64,000 nucleotides of DNA from Thalassotalea algicola. GTDB lineage: Bacteria; Pseudomonadota; Gammaproteobacteria; Enterobacterales; Alteromonadaceae. Below, piece by piece: positions 28,090 through 37,160 of this stretch. The notes beneath the pieces are model-generated. The model saw only the letters and a list, made by a program, of their open reading frames with translations. It searched no databases and was not told the origin of the DNA. Position numbers and translations under genes: made by a program. The stretch is from the NCBI RefSeq assembly GCF_012932965.1, contig NZ_JABBXH010000002.1, positions 124,001-188,000 on the forward strand. The letters are read 5' to 3'. Position 1 is the first letter of the stretch; every line of letters starts with the position of its first letter.

Positions 28090-28428
28090 ATGCCACAAAT
28101 TATTTTCTTACCCAATGAAGACCTTTGCCCTGATGGCGCAGTGGTAGAAGCTGAACAAGGCGAGAGCGTTTTAGATGTCGCTTTAAAAAATGGTATTGGT
28201 GTTGAACATGCATGTGAAAAAGTATGTGCTTGTACAACTTGCCATATGATAATTCGAGAGGGCTTTGATTCGCTAGACGAGTCAGATGAATTAGAAGACG
28301 ATATGCTTGATAAAGCATGGGGTCTTGAACCTGAATCACGTTTAGGTTGCCAAGCGGTAATTAAAGATGAAAACTTGGTTGTAGAAATTCCTAAATACAC
28401 GGTTAATATGGTCTCAGAAAACCATTAG
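28090..28428 (+). CDS. fdx: [2Fe-2S] ferredoxin of the isc operon
   Basis: Fdx supplies electrons for cluster assembly. It is 112 aa with cluster ligands in CEKVCACTTC (Cys-x5-Cys-x2-Cys, using the first, third and fourth cysteines as in adrenodoxin-type ferredoxins) and a distal Cys in RLGCQAV. The usual downstream iscX is absent; a strong terminator follows within 30 bp of the stop. Confidence 0.95.
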   Translation: MPQIIFLPNEDLCPDGAVVEAEQGESVLDVALKNGIGVEHACEKVCACTTCHMIIREGFDSLDESDELEDDMLDKAWGLEPESRLGCQAVIKDENLVVEIPKYTVNMVSENH

Positions 28429-28453
28429 TAAATTTCTTCTAGATTAATTTTTG

Positions 28454-28489
28454 AAAAGGGTAATAACAGCATTGTTATTACCCTTTTTG
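28454..28489. terminator. Terminator of the isc operon
   Basis: A perfect 15-bp stem AAAAGGGTAATAACA / TGTTATTACCCTTTT with loop GCAT and T-rich flanks. It can also serve the convergent hypothetical gene. Confidence 0.9.
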
Positions 28490-28527
28490 TTCTTAGGAGG
28501 GATGCAAAATAACAAATGCATTACTAT

Positions 28528-29268
28528 TTATTTTGAGCTGCTAATCGCTTCATGAACTTTGTAATTTGAAAATGTGTCTGTTGAAACTTCATTAATTTCA
28601 GTAAAAAATGCAAAGGTGCCTTTCATTTCCATATTATGCTGTTTAGGCAAAATATGATCATCAATGTTGGTAAATATAATGGTAAGTTTAAATTCTGAAA
28701 TATTGGCGCTGAATACAGGTGAAAACTCTGCAGTATTTTCGATTATAAGTTTCTCTATATAGGCTAATTGTTTGTTATAAAGAAGCTTTCCCGTTAATTT
28801 TCCTTTTGAACTTTCTCCCAATTTTTTAAGGTAGACATCAAAAATCACTTCAATATCTAAGTCACTTTCTGCTGAGAATTTAATAGACTCTTGGTTAATA
28901 AGCTCTTTTAACGCGATGGAAAAATTGTTTCCTTGTTTTTTATTTTCTGCTTGCTCGAGCTTTTTAGCTACAAATTTTTTTATTTGTTTTGATGTCGGTT
29001 GCTCATCATTAATACGTACTAAACTCCAACGTTTTTCAAGCTCATTACTTGGATTGTATTGCTCAATACTGCTCGTAATTTCGCCTTCTTCATTTTCGTA
29101 TCGTTCGACCTGAAATGCCCACATATTGCGTTGAGTTTGCTCAAATTTGGTAATGGCTTGAGAAATTTTTTGTTTTAATTGGTTGTGTTTACCTTCAGTT
29201 AAATTCATTGCTTGGCAGTTTATTGAAAGTGCAAGAAATGCTAAGGAAAAACAATTTTTGTAAATCAT
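28528..29268 (-). CDS. Exported protein of unknown function
   Basis: A 246-aa protein with a clear signal peptide (MIYKNCFSLAFLALSINCQA). The mature part begins with a helical, Gln/Lys-rich region and then repeated beta strands. It has no cysteines beyond the signal and no motif I recognise. It is divergent from the YbbA/YbbP-like operon, with a 19-bp inverted operator-like repeat in the spacer, which suggests common control. A role as a periplasmic partner of that transporter is possible but is inference only. Confidence 0.55.
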   Translation of the reverse strand: MIYKNCFSLAFLALSINCQAMNLTEGKHNQLKQKISQAITKFEQTQRNMWAFQVERYENEEGEITSSIEQYNPSNELEKRWSLVRINDEQPTSKQIKKFVAKKLEQAENKKQGNNFSIALKELINQESIKFSAESDLDIEVIFDVYLKKLGESSKGKLTGKLLYNKQLAYIEKLIIENTAEFSPVFSANISEFKLTIIFTNIDDHILPKQHNMEMKGTFAFFTEINEVSTDTFSNYKVHEAISSSK

Positions 29269-29316
29269 GCTGTTTATTTGTTGATAATTAACTTGGAATT
29301 AAAATATAGGTATACG

Positions 29317-29335
29317 TGTGAAATGTTTGTGAAAT
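29317..29335 (+). promoter_or_regulatory. Operator-like repeat, left arm
   Basis: TGTGAAATGTTTGTGAAAT: two TGTGAA units 11 bp apart. It is mirrored by an inverted arm at 29394-29412, and 16 of 19 positions match. The 11-bp phasing is typical of tandem binding by OmpR-type regulators. Confidence 0.55.
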
Positions 29336-29393
29336 GGATTTTGTCAATTACGACAAAGAGTTCAAATAACAATTTTATACTTACGCCGCATTT

Positions 29394-29412
29394 ATTTCAC
29401 ATCTACTTCACA
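29394..29412 (-). promoter_or_regulatory. Operator-like repeat, right arm
   Basis: On the minus strand it reads TGTGAAGTAGATGTGAAAT, the inverted partner of the arm at 29317. It lies 48 bp before the ATG of the ABC ATPase gene. Confidence 0.55.
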
Positions 29413-29459
29413 AGACAAGCGCTACGTTAGACCTGTTTTATTTATCACGGGAATAGTTC

Positions 29460-30146
29460 ATGTCTAACCATATTGAATTAAAAGGTATTAGTCAGTCATT
29501 TGAAATTAACGACTCAAAAATAACCTTGTTTGAACATTTGGATTTATCTATCTATCAAGGTCAGTCTTACACTATTACGGGCCCTTCAGGTGCCGGTAAA
29601 TCTAGCCTATTAATGTTGGCCTCTGGATTAGAGCAAGTCACATCTGGGAGTAGTTCGTATATTCAAGGTAGCCAAATTGGCCCCTTAAGCGATTTAAGAA
29701 CCGATAGTGGCTTTATCTTTCAGCAATTTCATTTATTACCTGAACTAACGGCAATTAACAATGTTGCCCTGCCGTTGAAGTTAAGAGGTGATAATCAGGC
29801 GTTAGTTAAAGCGGAGGCTTGGTTAAATAAAGTTGGATTAGGGCATCGAAGGGATCATAAACCTAGTGAGCTAAGCGGCGGCGAGCAACAAAGGGTAGCA
29901 ATAGCTAGGGCACTAGTATTTGAGCCTAAATTTATTTTTGCAGACGAACCTACGGGAAATTTAGACCAAGCTAGTGCGAATGAAGTGGCGAATATTTTAT
30001 TCGATTGCTGTCTAGAAAATGGTGCTGCACTTGTATTAGTGACCCATTGTAATGAGTTGGCAAGTAAGGCACAGCATACGTTTTTATTAGCAAATGGTCA
30101 GTTGATAACTAAGGCGAATAATACGCAAGAGGTGTTGTCATGCTAG
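29460..30146 (+). CDS. ybbA: ABC transporter ATPase, YbbA/LolD-like
   Basis: A 228-aa cytoplasmic ATPase of the MacB/LolD class. It has Walker A GPSGAGKSS, Q-loop FQQFHLLPELTA, signature LSGGEQQRVAIARAL and Walker B FIFADEPTGNLD. Length and the partner gene point to the E. coli YbbA/YbbP pair. Class members power extrusion or lipid handling from the membrane without transporting across it. Its stop overlaps the permease start by 7 bp. LolD is the main alternative, but the single long permease argues against a LolCDE set. Confidence 0.75.
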   Translation: MSNHIELKGISQSFEINDSKITLFEHLDLSIYQGQSYTITGPSGAGKSSLLMLASGLEQVTSGSSSYIQGSQIGPLSDLRTDSGFIFQQFHLLPELTAINNVALPLKLRGDNQALVKAEAWLNKVGLGHRRDHKPSELSGGEQQRVAIARALVFEPKFIFADEPTGNLDQASANEVANILFDCCLENGAALVLVTHCNELASKAQHTFLLANGQLITKANNTQEVLSC

Positions 30147-32623
30147 CGACTAATTTTATGCTTGCATGGCAGTTTTATATGCAAGAATTTACTCAACCTC
30201 ACCAAAGGTTACTGCGCTGGGTTCAAGGTGTATTGCTACTGTTCATTGTCACGCTGAGTCTGTCTAGCCATAGTATTCAAGAGTATTTACAACAAAACTT
30301 ACAAGGGCTGTTAGGCGCTGATGCGGTTATTAGTCAAAAACAACCACTATCCGCTGAACAATTGAAAGAAGTGTCATTGTTTGTGGATAAAGTCGCAATG
30401 ACACAACAGATACAAACGATGCTTACCTATCAAGGCAATTGGCAACAGGCTCAATTAAAAGCGGTTGATCATCAATACCCATTACAAGGGGAACTTGTAA
30501 CTTCTACTAGTTTACAAGGAATTGGTGAAACGAGTTTATCGGGGCCCGAAGTCGGACATATGTGGATAGATGCAAGGTTAATGGCGAGTTTATCGTTAGA
30601 TATTGGTGATGAAATATCGATTGCCAATAAGGCATTTACTGTTTCTCGATTACTTCAACATGAGCCTGATCGTTTAATGGAAGGGCACAGCGTAGCGATG
30701 AGAGCAATGATCAACGCTAGTGATATGCAACAATTGGGCTTTTCAAATGATCTTATCCGATATCGCTATCTAATGAATGCTAATACTCAGCAAATAGATG
30801 AACTCATCGCCTGGCAACAAGAAAACCTTCCGGCGGCAGTACTTCATCACAAACAAGGGAAACATCCTCTAGCATTGTTTTGGCAACGTACAGAAAACTT
30901 TATGGGGCTTGCCTCTATCATTTTGTTTTTTATGGCGGCTATAGCTATAGAGCAACTTTCACAAGTGTTTATGAGAAAGGAACAATTTTTTTCAGCGGTT
31001 TGTTTGAGTCTCGGAGCTTCAAAGTCAACAGGTATTCAAGTGTCTATATATAAATGGCTTATAGGAATTCTGCTATTAATTCCGATAGTTATCGTTTTTT
31101 CTACAGCTTTTCATTGGCTAATAATTAATTTTTTGAAAGAAACTTTTGTTAACTTGGCTTGGCAATGGCAGCTGCCGTCTATGTTTAAGCCAATTAGTTT
31201 TGTTATTGTTGTTTTTGCAATATTCAATGCGCCTGTATGGTTTGCAACTTATAGAAGTTCTATTGCGCAACAGTTTAGAGGAAAACAAACTGTTATAAGC
31301 CACTGGTTAAGTAAATTATGTAGTATTTTGGCTTTGTGTATAGTGGCCTTTGTTTATTCTGATAATGGCTTATTAACCTTAATGATGGTGTCGGCAATTA
31401 TGCTGACAATTGCTTTGATGGTAGTGATTAGCTGGGGAAGTCTAACGCTCGGTGAAAGTGTCACTCAGCACGTATCTGGGTTATTTCCTTTTGCATTATT
31501 TATGATGAAACAAAGACTGCTAAGTAAAAGCACACAAATATTGGGAATTGGCTTATGTGCATTTTTACTGCTATTTACGCTAATGCTGCTTAAAGATTTA
31601 GGAGCAAGTATGTCAGCATATCAACGCCAGCACGACGGTAATGCCTTTATTTCTCAGGCAAGTCAAAAGCAGATGTCTTTTGTTGAAGACTGGTCGGAAG
31701 AACACAATATTCGCATACGACAAGTAAAACCTTACATGCACGCGAAACTAATAGAAGTAAATGGGCAATCATTGGCTGAATTTAGTGATAAACCAAGTGA
31801 GAGTCTAGCTACGCTGAGTAAATCAATTCGTTTGCATTGGAGTAAAACTATACCAACAAATAATCGAGTAGTCGAAGGACGCTGGTGGCAGGAAAAGAAT
31901 ACCAACTGGCAACAAGTGTCCATCGAACAAGAAGTCATGACCGATTTAGGCCTTCAGTTAGGGGATGAGCTGGCTTTCTTCATTAATAACAAAAGTTATA
32001 CGTTTGAAATCACTGCAAGCCACGAATTTAAACCCGGTGCTGGCTCAATTACATTTTGGGTGCAAATGCCTCCTTCAGCACTGACTCATATACAGGCGTC
32101 TCAATACTATATGGCAAGTATAGAGCTTGATGAAGCACAATGGTCGTTATTAGCGCCGCTTTGGCAGAAATTTCCAACGCTTCGAATGGTGTCTTTAAAG
32201 GAAATAACACAACGTTTCGATAAAACTTTAGCGATGATTACTAAGGTTATCAGTGGCTTTTCACTCATGATTATTTTACTTGCCGGAGTAGTTATTTTGG
32301 CTTCTATTAATGCTTTAGAGTCGAAAGAAAAGAAAAAAAACAGTGTAATTATGAGTTTTGGCTTTTCTCGTGCTACCTGCCTAAAACTTAATATAATTGA
32401 ATGGTTAGTTACTGCATTCATTACCGCTATAGGTGCAATTTTAGGTACGTACATTGCTGGGCAATTAATTTATCAATCCCAATTTTCTTTAAATTATAAC
32501 CCCAACTTTATTTGGTTGGCGTTAACCTTATTAATGATTCTTTCACTGACTACCGCTCTTGGTGTATGGGCGAGCAGGAGTAGCTTGAAGAGCTCGATTA
32601 GGCAATTAATATCAAACACTTAA
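30140..32623 (+). CDS. ybbP: ABC transporter permease, FtsX/MacB family, YbbP-like
   Basis: An 827-aa inner-membrane protein. One TM lies near residue 30, then a MacB-type periplasmic domain (about 50-240), FtsX helices at about 255-275, 300-330 and 345-360, a second hydrophobic set (about 390-490), a second periplasmic domain (500-690) and final helices (700-815). The duplicated FtsX layout in one chain is that of YbbP. E. coli ybbAP lies beside the thioesterase gene tesA; no thioesterase is present here. The C-terminal stop lies inside a 14-bp inverted repeat. Confidence 0.75.
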   Translation: MLATNFMLAWQFYMQEFTQPHQRLLRWVQGVLLLFIVTLSLSSHSIQEYLQQNLQGLLGADAVISQKQPLSAEQLKEVSLFVDKVAMTQQIQTMLTYQGNWQQAQLKAVDHQYPLQGELVTSTSLQGIGETSLSGPEVGHMWIDARLMASLSLDIGDEISIANKAFTVSRLLQHEPDRLMEGHSVAMRAMINASDMQQLGFSNDLIRYRYLMNANTQQIDELIAWQQENLPAAVLHHKQGKHPLALFWQRTENFMGLASIILFFMAAIAIEQLSQVFMRKEQFFSAVCLSLGASKSTGIQVSIYKWLIGILLLIPIVIVFSTAFHWLIINFLKETFVNLAWQWQLPSMFKPISFVIVVFAIFNAPVWFATYRSSIAQQFRGKQTVISHWLSKLCSILALCIVAFVYSDNGLLTLMMVSAIMLTIALMVVISWGSLTLGESVTQHVSGLFPFALFMMKQRLLSKSTQILGIGLCAFLLLFTLMLLKDLGASMSAYQRQHDGNAFISQASQKQMSFVEDWSEEHNIRIRQVKPYMHAKLIEVNGQSLAEFSDKPSESLATLSKSIRLHWSKTIPTNNRVVEGRWWQEKNTNWQQVSIEQEVMTDLGLQLGDELAFFINNKSYTFEITASHEFKPGAGSITFWVQMPPSALTHIQASQYYMASIELDEAQWSLLAPLWQKFPTLRMVSLKEITQRFDKTLAMITKVISGFSLMIILLAGVVILASINALESKEKKKNSVIMSFGFSRATCLKLNIIEWLVTAFITAIGAILGTYIAGQLIYQSQFSLNYNPNFIWLALTLLMILSLTTALGVWASRSSLKSSIRQLISNT

Positions 32624-32640
32624 TTTAAGTGTTTGATATT
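32608..32640. repeat. Perfect 14-bp inverted repeat spanning the ybbP-like stop
   Basis: AATATCAAACACTT / AAGTGTTTGATATT with loop AATTT. The stop codon TAA (32621-32623) is at the top of the stem. There is no T-tract afterwards, so it may stabilise the mRNA 3' end or act as a protein site rather than a standard terminator. Confidence 0.6.
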
Positions 32641-32873
32641 GAATTCTAAATGGGGTTTGAAATATAAGTTAAGTGTTAAAATTTTTGGCTAGTCACACTT
32701 TCATTATGTATTCATTGAGTCGTTATTTGACTTGAGGCTGCGGTTAACTATAGTGGTTAAAGTATAGCACTATTGGTCATGTTAGAGATTTTTATAAAGG
32801 GCAAGTCATTAAGGGAATTAATTGAGACTAAGAAAAGTATATCCATTGCTTTTGAATTAAATAAGGCTGCTTT

Positions 32874-34004
32874 ATGGAATTTGATTTACATTCATTAAGG
32901 TCAACCCTAATTGATTTAGGTTTACTGATTACAACTCTCGTTGTGTTTGTTAGAAATCGTAAGTTAAGTGGCACATCTGATGTAGTTTTATTCTCTTCAT
33001 TGTTATTACTCAATTCAATCATCATGTTTGCTGGTGCAGATGAAAGTTGGTTATCGCATACGGCAAACTTTAGCCTTATTTTAGCCTTCGCTTTTTGTTA
33101 TTCAGCCGTATGTAAACTTATTGTTAAGCAAGTTAGTTGGCGATTAATCATTCCTTGTTTGCTTGGTTATATTGTTTTAATAATTGCTTACTTCTCTGTC
33201 GAACTTTCTTCATTAGTTCGTGCATTTTATACCACGATAGCCTGCATCTACCTCACAGGACTGATTTGTAAAATATTACTTAAAAATAGAACAAACGCCG
33301 ACAGTCCTTCAACTAGTTATTTATTGATTGTCTTAATATTAACCGTTATCGCATTTGTTTTTAGATTGGCGGCTTTAATATTTCCCGAATTTATTTCAAC
33401 AACGATAAACAGTATTAGCATTATGGTGTTGTCGAACTTGTTCTTATTTCTTTCTTTTGGATTATTATTACTTATTTTCGAGGTCATCAATAATAAGCTG
33501 CTGACTAAATCTGAATTAGATTATTTATCGGGTATTAAAAATAGAAGAGGTTTTTTTAAAGCGTTGATGCGCAAAAGAGATGAAAATACACCTTATGTAC
33601 TTTCAATTCTCGATATCGACCATTTTAAAACCGTAAATGATACATACGGCCATGATGCCGGTGATATTGTCATTAAACACATAGCAGATAAATTGACTGA
33701 AATGACTTCGTCTAAAGATATCCTCGCGCGATTTGGCGGTGAAGAGTTTTGCTTGTTAATGAATAACGATGATCAACAAGCATTGCAGCGCTTGGAAGAA
33801 ATCAGACGTTATTTTGAAAAAGAAAGTATTAATTATCCTGGCGGCGACATTCAAATAACTGTGTGTATTGGCTGTGTTAAAACTAACCTTATTTTTGAAG
33901 AAATGATCCAAAAACTTCTGTACTTTGCTGATATAAGTTTATACAAAGCGAAGCAAACAGGAAGGAATAAAGTCGTTTGCTTTGAACGTCTAGTGGAAAG
34001 CTAA
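32874..34004 (+). CDS. Membrane diguanylate cyclase
   Basis: A 376-aa protein with about six hydrophobic helices in the first 200 residues and a C-terminal GGDEF domain. The active site reads RFGGEEFCLL, catalytically competent, preceded by DIDHFKTVNDTYGHDAGD for metal and GTP binding. No RxxD inhibitory site is obvious five residues before GGEEF. It should make c-di-GMP in response to an unknown membrane signal. It is a lone gene; 250 bp upstream and about 315 bp downstream carry no genes. Confidence 0.9.
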   Translation: MEFDLHSLRSTLIDLGLLITTLVVFVRNRKLSGTSDVVLFSSLLLLNSIIMFAGADESWLSHTANFSLILAFAFCYSAVCKLIVKQVSWRLIIPCLLGYIVLIIAYFSVELSSLVRAFYTTIACIYLTGLICKILLKNRTNADSPSTSYLLIVLILTVIAFVFRLAALIFPEFISTTINSISIMVLSNLFLFLSFGLLLLIFEVINNKLLTKSELDYLSGIKNRRGFFKALMRKRDENTPYVLSILDIDHFKTVNDTYGHDAGDIVIKHIADKLTEMTSSKDILARFGGEEFCLLMNNDDQQALQRLEEIRRYFEKESINYPGGDIQITVCIGCVKTNLIFEEMIQKLLYFADISLYKAKQTGRNKVVCFERLVES

Positions 34005-34320
34005 CATAATTAAAATCGTTAATAATCAATTGCTAGCCTTCCTAAGCTGTAGTTAACCGCCTTGTAAATTCTAATTTAGCTCACCTTAATATTCGTTTGA
34101 TTTAGTGAATTTATATTTATCAACCTTCTTTGTATTGCAGCTGTATTACTCTGGCTAATAGTTCAAGGCAAATAATATCGATAAATTCGTATTTAAATGT
34201 TCAGTTGATTGATCATGTGAATTCTCCTGTCTATATTTTAAACAACACCTTGTAAATATTATTAATATTTGGATTGGGGCAAAGGTGTTTCAACTACTAT
34301 AAGAACAATATGGATGACAT
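34005..34320. other. 316-bp spacer before the TonB-dependent receptor
   Basis: AT-rich. I see no hairpin terminator for the cyclase, no Fur box and no recognisable riboswitch. The sequence near 34205 (TTGATTGATCATG) only loosely resembles an FNR half-site. It probably holds the receptor promoter and a long leader. Confidence 0.4.
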
Positions 34321-36993
34321 ATGACACATAAAACAAGAGTTGGCGTTTTAAGCGCCTTGGTTGCGACAAATATGCTCGCACCCCAAACCCTATATGCTGA
34401 AGAGCAAGCGGCGGAGGAACAAGAAGTAGAACTTATTTTAGTTACGGGTAGTTTTGTAAGGCGAAGCGAAAATTTTGAATCCCCTTCTCCACTAGCAGTA
34501 GTCGATAGTATTGCTATTGATGCGCTAGGCGCAAAAAGTATTGGCGATATTACACAAACACTGACGATAAATACTGGCGCTGAAAATACGCCGGATGCTT
34601 TTACTCAAAATGCTACCGCTGGTACGTCAAACATGAATTTGCGTGGACTCGGTGTCGCATCAACGCTTGTGTTACTTAATAACAAGCGTCAAGTGGTCAA
34701 TGCTCAGCCTAACAATGGTGGCGTTAACTTTGTCGATACCAGCTCGCTTGTACCTATGATAGCTATTGGTCGCATGGAAATCGTCAAAGATGGTGCTTCT
34801 GCGTTGTATGGCTCTGACGCTGTAGCGGGGGTAGTGAACTTTATTACTAAGAATGATTACGAAGGCAGTAAGGTTACTTTTGAGTATCAAGATGGTAAGT
34901 ATGGCGACAATAAAGAGTATGTCATACAAGGACTATGGGGAACCGTAGGAGACGATAGCAGCGTCATGGCCGCTGTAAGTTATACCAATCGCTCACCTAT
35001 GTTTACCTCTGACAGACGCTTAAGTAGAATTCAAGATGATACGAGTTCGCTAGGCAACCCAGGTTCTTTTTTCCTTGGTACAACACCTTTTATTGATCCA
35101 ACTGGCTGTGAAGAGTTTGGTGGCTACCCAACATTACTTGCGCCTCCAGGCACAGTTCCTGGCTTGGATATCGGATTTTGTGGGTTTGACTTTGGTGATA
35201 CATATTCTTTTGTGCCAGATGAAACAAGAGTTTCGTCATATTTTAAAGCGACTAAAGATTTATCAAGTAGCTTAAAGTGGACTACAGAGGTGAGTTACGC
35301 AAGGAATAGAGCAAAACGTGGTGGCTCGCCGACGTTTCCTATTTTGACGTTCCCAACAGTGCCAGTAGACCATCCAAGTAATGTGTTTGGTGCGCCGGTA
35401 TCGTTCTTTGGTCGTGCAGTGGGTAATGGTGGGGAAGGAGACCCAGCGCATACAGAGTCAGACACTTTCCGCTTAAGTACTATGCTTACCGGTGAGTTAG
35501 AAGACGGTTTCTGGGAGCTAAGTTATACCGCCGCTAGAAATGACTTTTTATTTACAGTAAATGATACCTTAGCGCAAGAATTTCAAAATGCTTTACGAGG
35601 TTTTGGTGGACAAGGTTGTGATCCATTTACCGGTGCAGCAGGTGTTGGCCCGTGTGAATACTTCAACCCGTTCGCCACTTCTTACACGGTGCTACCTAAT
35701 TCACAAAGCGTAATAGACTCATTTACAGGTCGACAAGAGATTGATTCACAGGCAAATACTGAGGTAGCTGAGGCATTGATTTCGACTGATTTATTTGAAA
35801 TGGATGCTGGCCCTGCAGCAATTGCTGTTGGCGTTCAATACCGTTATCAAGACCTTGAGCAAGATTACGATTCTTTATCTAATCAAGATAGATTTGCTTT
35901 TGTCATTGGTAACCCGGATGTTTATGGTGATCAAGACGTTTGGGCAGCATTTGCTGAACTTGCGTTACCAGTAACAGATGATTTGGATATACAGTTAGCC
36001 TTGCGTTATGAGGATTATGGCGGTTCAACTGGTGATACCTTAGATCCTAAGTTAGCTGCTTCTTGGCGGGTAGCGGAGAACTTTTCTCTGCGTGGTTCCG
36101 TTTCAACATCATTTAGAGCTCCCTCTATTTTCCAACGTGATGGTGGCGGAACGAGCTTGAATCAAATGACGGATCCATTAACTGGTGCAGCTGCATTTGC
36201 TGCAGTGCGAGCGTCAGGTAATGAGGAGCTGGAACCGGAAGAGTCTACTGCATACAACATTGGTTTTTCATTTGAGCCGGTAAGTGAGTGGTCTATTGAA
36301 CTTGATTACTGGAATTTTGATTTTACCGACTTGATTATTCAAGAGAACTTCCAAGCGATATTAAATGAAAATCCACAAGACCCTGAGCGTGTAGTTCGAG
36401 CAGGTGATCCGCTTAACGGTCCTTTACTGCAAGTCAACACAACATATGTAAATGCGAGCTCTCTTGAGACATCAGGGCTAGATATTGTTACAAGCTACAA
36501 AATTGATACTGAATATGGACGGTTTACACCTAGTATCAATGCGACATATATTTTGGCTTATGATCTTGATGATCCGCAATCAGGAGATATCGATGGTTTA
36601 GGCCTACGTAATTATTCCAATATTGGTGTTTCTACGCCGCAGCTAAGAATGAATGTCGCACTAAATTGGTCTGTTGAAAACCATTCTGCGAACATTTTTG
36701 TACGTTATATTGATAGTTACGAAGATGATCAAAACTGTGCTGATGGCACTTTATTCTCTGAAGCATGTACTGTTGGTTATAAAGATGTAGATGATCAAGT
36801 AACTGTAGATGTTCAATACAATGTTAACTTGAGTACTTATTTCGACACAGATAATAGCTATGTATTAACGTTTGGTGGAACTAATGTGACGGATGAAGAT
36901 CCTCCGCAAGTATTTACCAATAGTGGTTTTGATTCAAAAGTTCATGATCCGCGTGGTCGTCAGCTATACGCAAGAATCGCTATGGAGTTTTAG
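34321..36993 (+). CDS. TonB-dependent outer-membrane receptor
   Basis: An 890-aa receptor with a signal peptide (cleavage near LYA, residue 25), a TonB-box-like stretch ELILVTGSF, a plug domain with LRGLGVASTLVLLNNKR and EIVKDGASALYGSDAVAGVVNFITK, and a barrel ending LYARIAMEF (terminal Phe). It imports an unknown ligand using TonB energy. The large size and Asp/Asn/Gly-rich loops fit the oligosaccharide or peptide receptors common in Alteromonadales rather than a small siderophore receptor. No linked transporter or degradative genes identify the substrate. Confidence 0.93.
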   Translation: MTHKTRVGVLSALVATNMLAPQTLYAEEQAAEEQEVELILVTGSFVRRSENFESPSPLAVVDSIAIDALGAKSIGDITQTLTINTGAENTPDAFTQNATAGTSNMNLRGLGVASTLVLLNNKRQVVNAQPNNGGVNFVDTSSLVPMIAIGRMEIVKDGASALYGSDAVAGVVNFITKNDYEGSKVTFEYQDGKYGDNKEYVIQGLWGTVGDDSSVMAAVSYTNRSPMFTSDRRLSRIQDDTSSLGNPGSFFLGTTPFIDPTGCEEFGGYPTLLAPPGTVPGLDIGFCGFDFGDTYSFVPDETRVSSYFKATKDLSSSLKWTTEVSYARNRAKRGGSPTFPILTFPTVPVDHPSNVFGAPVSFFGRAVGNGGEGDPAHTESDTFRLSTMLTGELEDGFWELSYTAARNDFLFTVNDTLAQEFQNALRGFGGQGCDPFTGAAGVGPCEYFNPFATSYTVLPNSQSVIDSFTGRQEIDSQANTEVAEALISTDLFEMDAGPAAIAVGVQYRYQDLEQDYDSLSNQDRFAFVIGNPDVYGDQDVWAAFAELALPVTDDLDIQLALRYEDYGGSTGDTLDPKLAASWRVAENFSLRGSVSTSFRAPSIFQRDGGGTSLNQMTDPLTGAAAFAAVRASGNEELEPEESTAYNIGFSFEPVSEWSIELDYWNFDFTDLIIQENFQAILNENPQDPERVVRAGDPLNGPLLQVNTTYVNASSLETSGLDIVTSYKIDTEYGRFTPSINATYILAYDLDDPQSGDIDGLGLRNYSNIGVSTPQLRMNVALNWSVENHSANIFVRYIDSYEDDQNCADGTLFSEACTVGYKDVDDQVTVDVQYNVNLSTYFDTDNSYVLTFGGTNVTDEDPPQVFTNSGFDSKVHDPRGRQLYARIAMEF

Positions 36994-37032
36994 GGAGTAT
37001 TTTAGTTAGTTAATCTAAAAAGCCTTTTAATT

Positions 37033-37060
37033 AAGCCTTTGAATTATCAAGGGCTTTTTA
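37033..37060 (+). terminator. Terminator after the TonB-dependent receptor
   Basis: Stem AAGCCTTTGA / TCAAGGGCTT (one G-U pair) with a 4-nt loop, then TTTATTTT. Confidence 0.75.
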
Positions 37061-37160
37061 TTTTGGCGCATGCTGGTGTTAAATTTATATAATCCCAACT
37101 TGGTTAAAAATAAATAGTAAGAATTGAAACAAACAGAAACTCTATTTAATTTGCTGATTC

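Noticed and set aside
28496-28555. A 17-codon frame after TAGGAGGG downstream of fdx
   Set aside because: The SD is only 1 nt from the ATG and the frame runs into the end of the convergent gene; the peptide has no recognisable feature.
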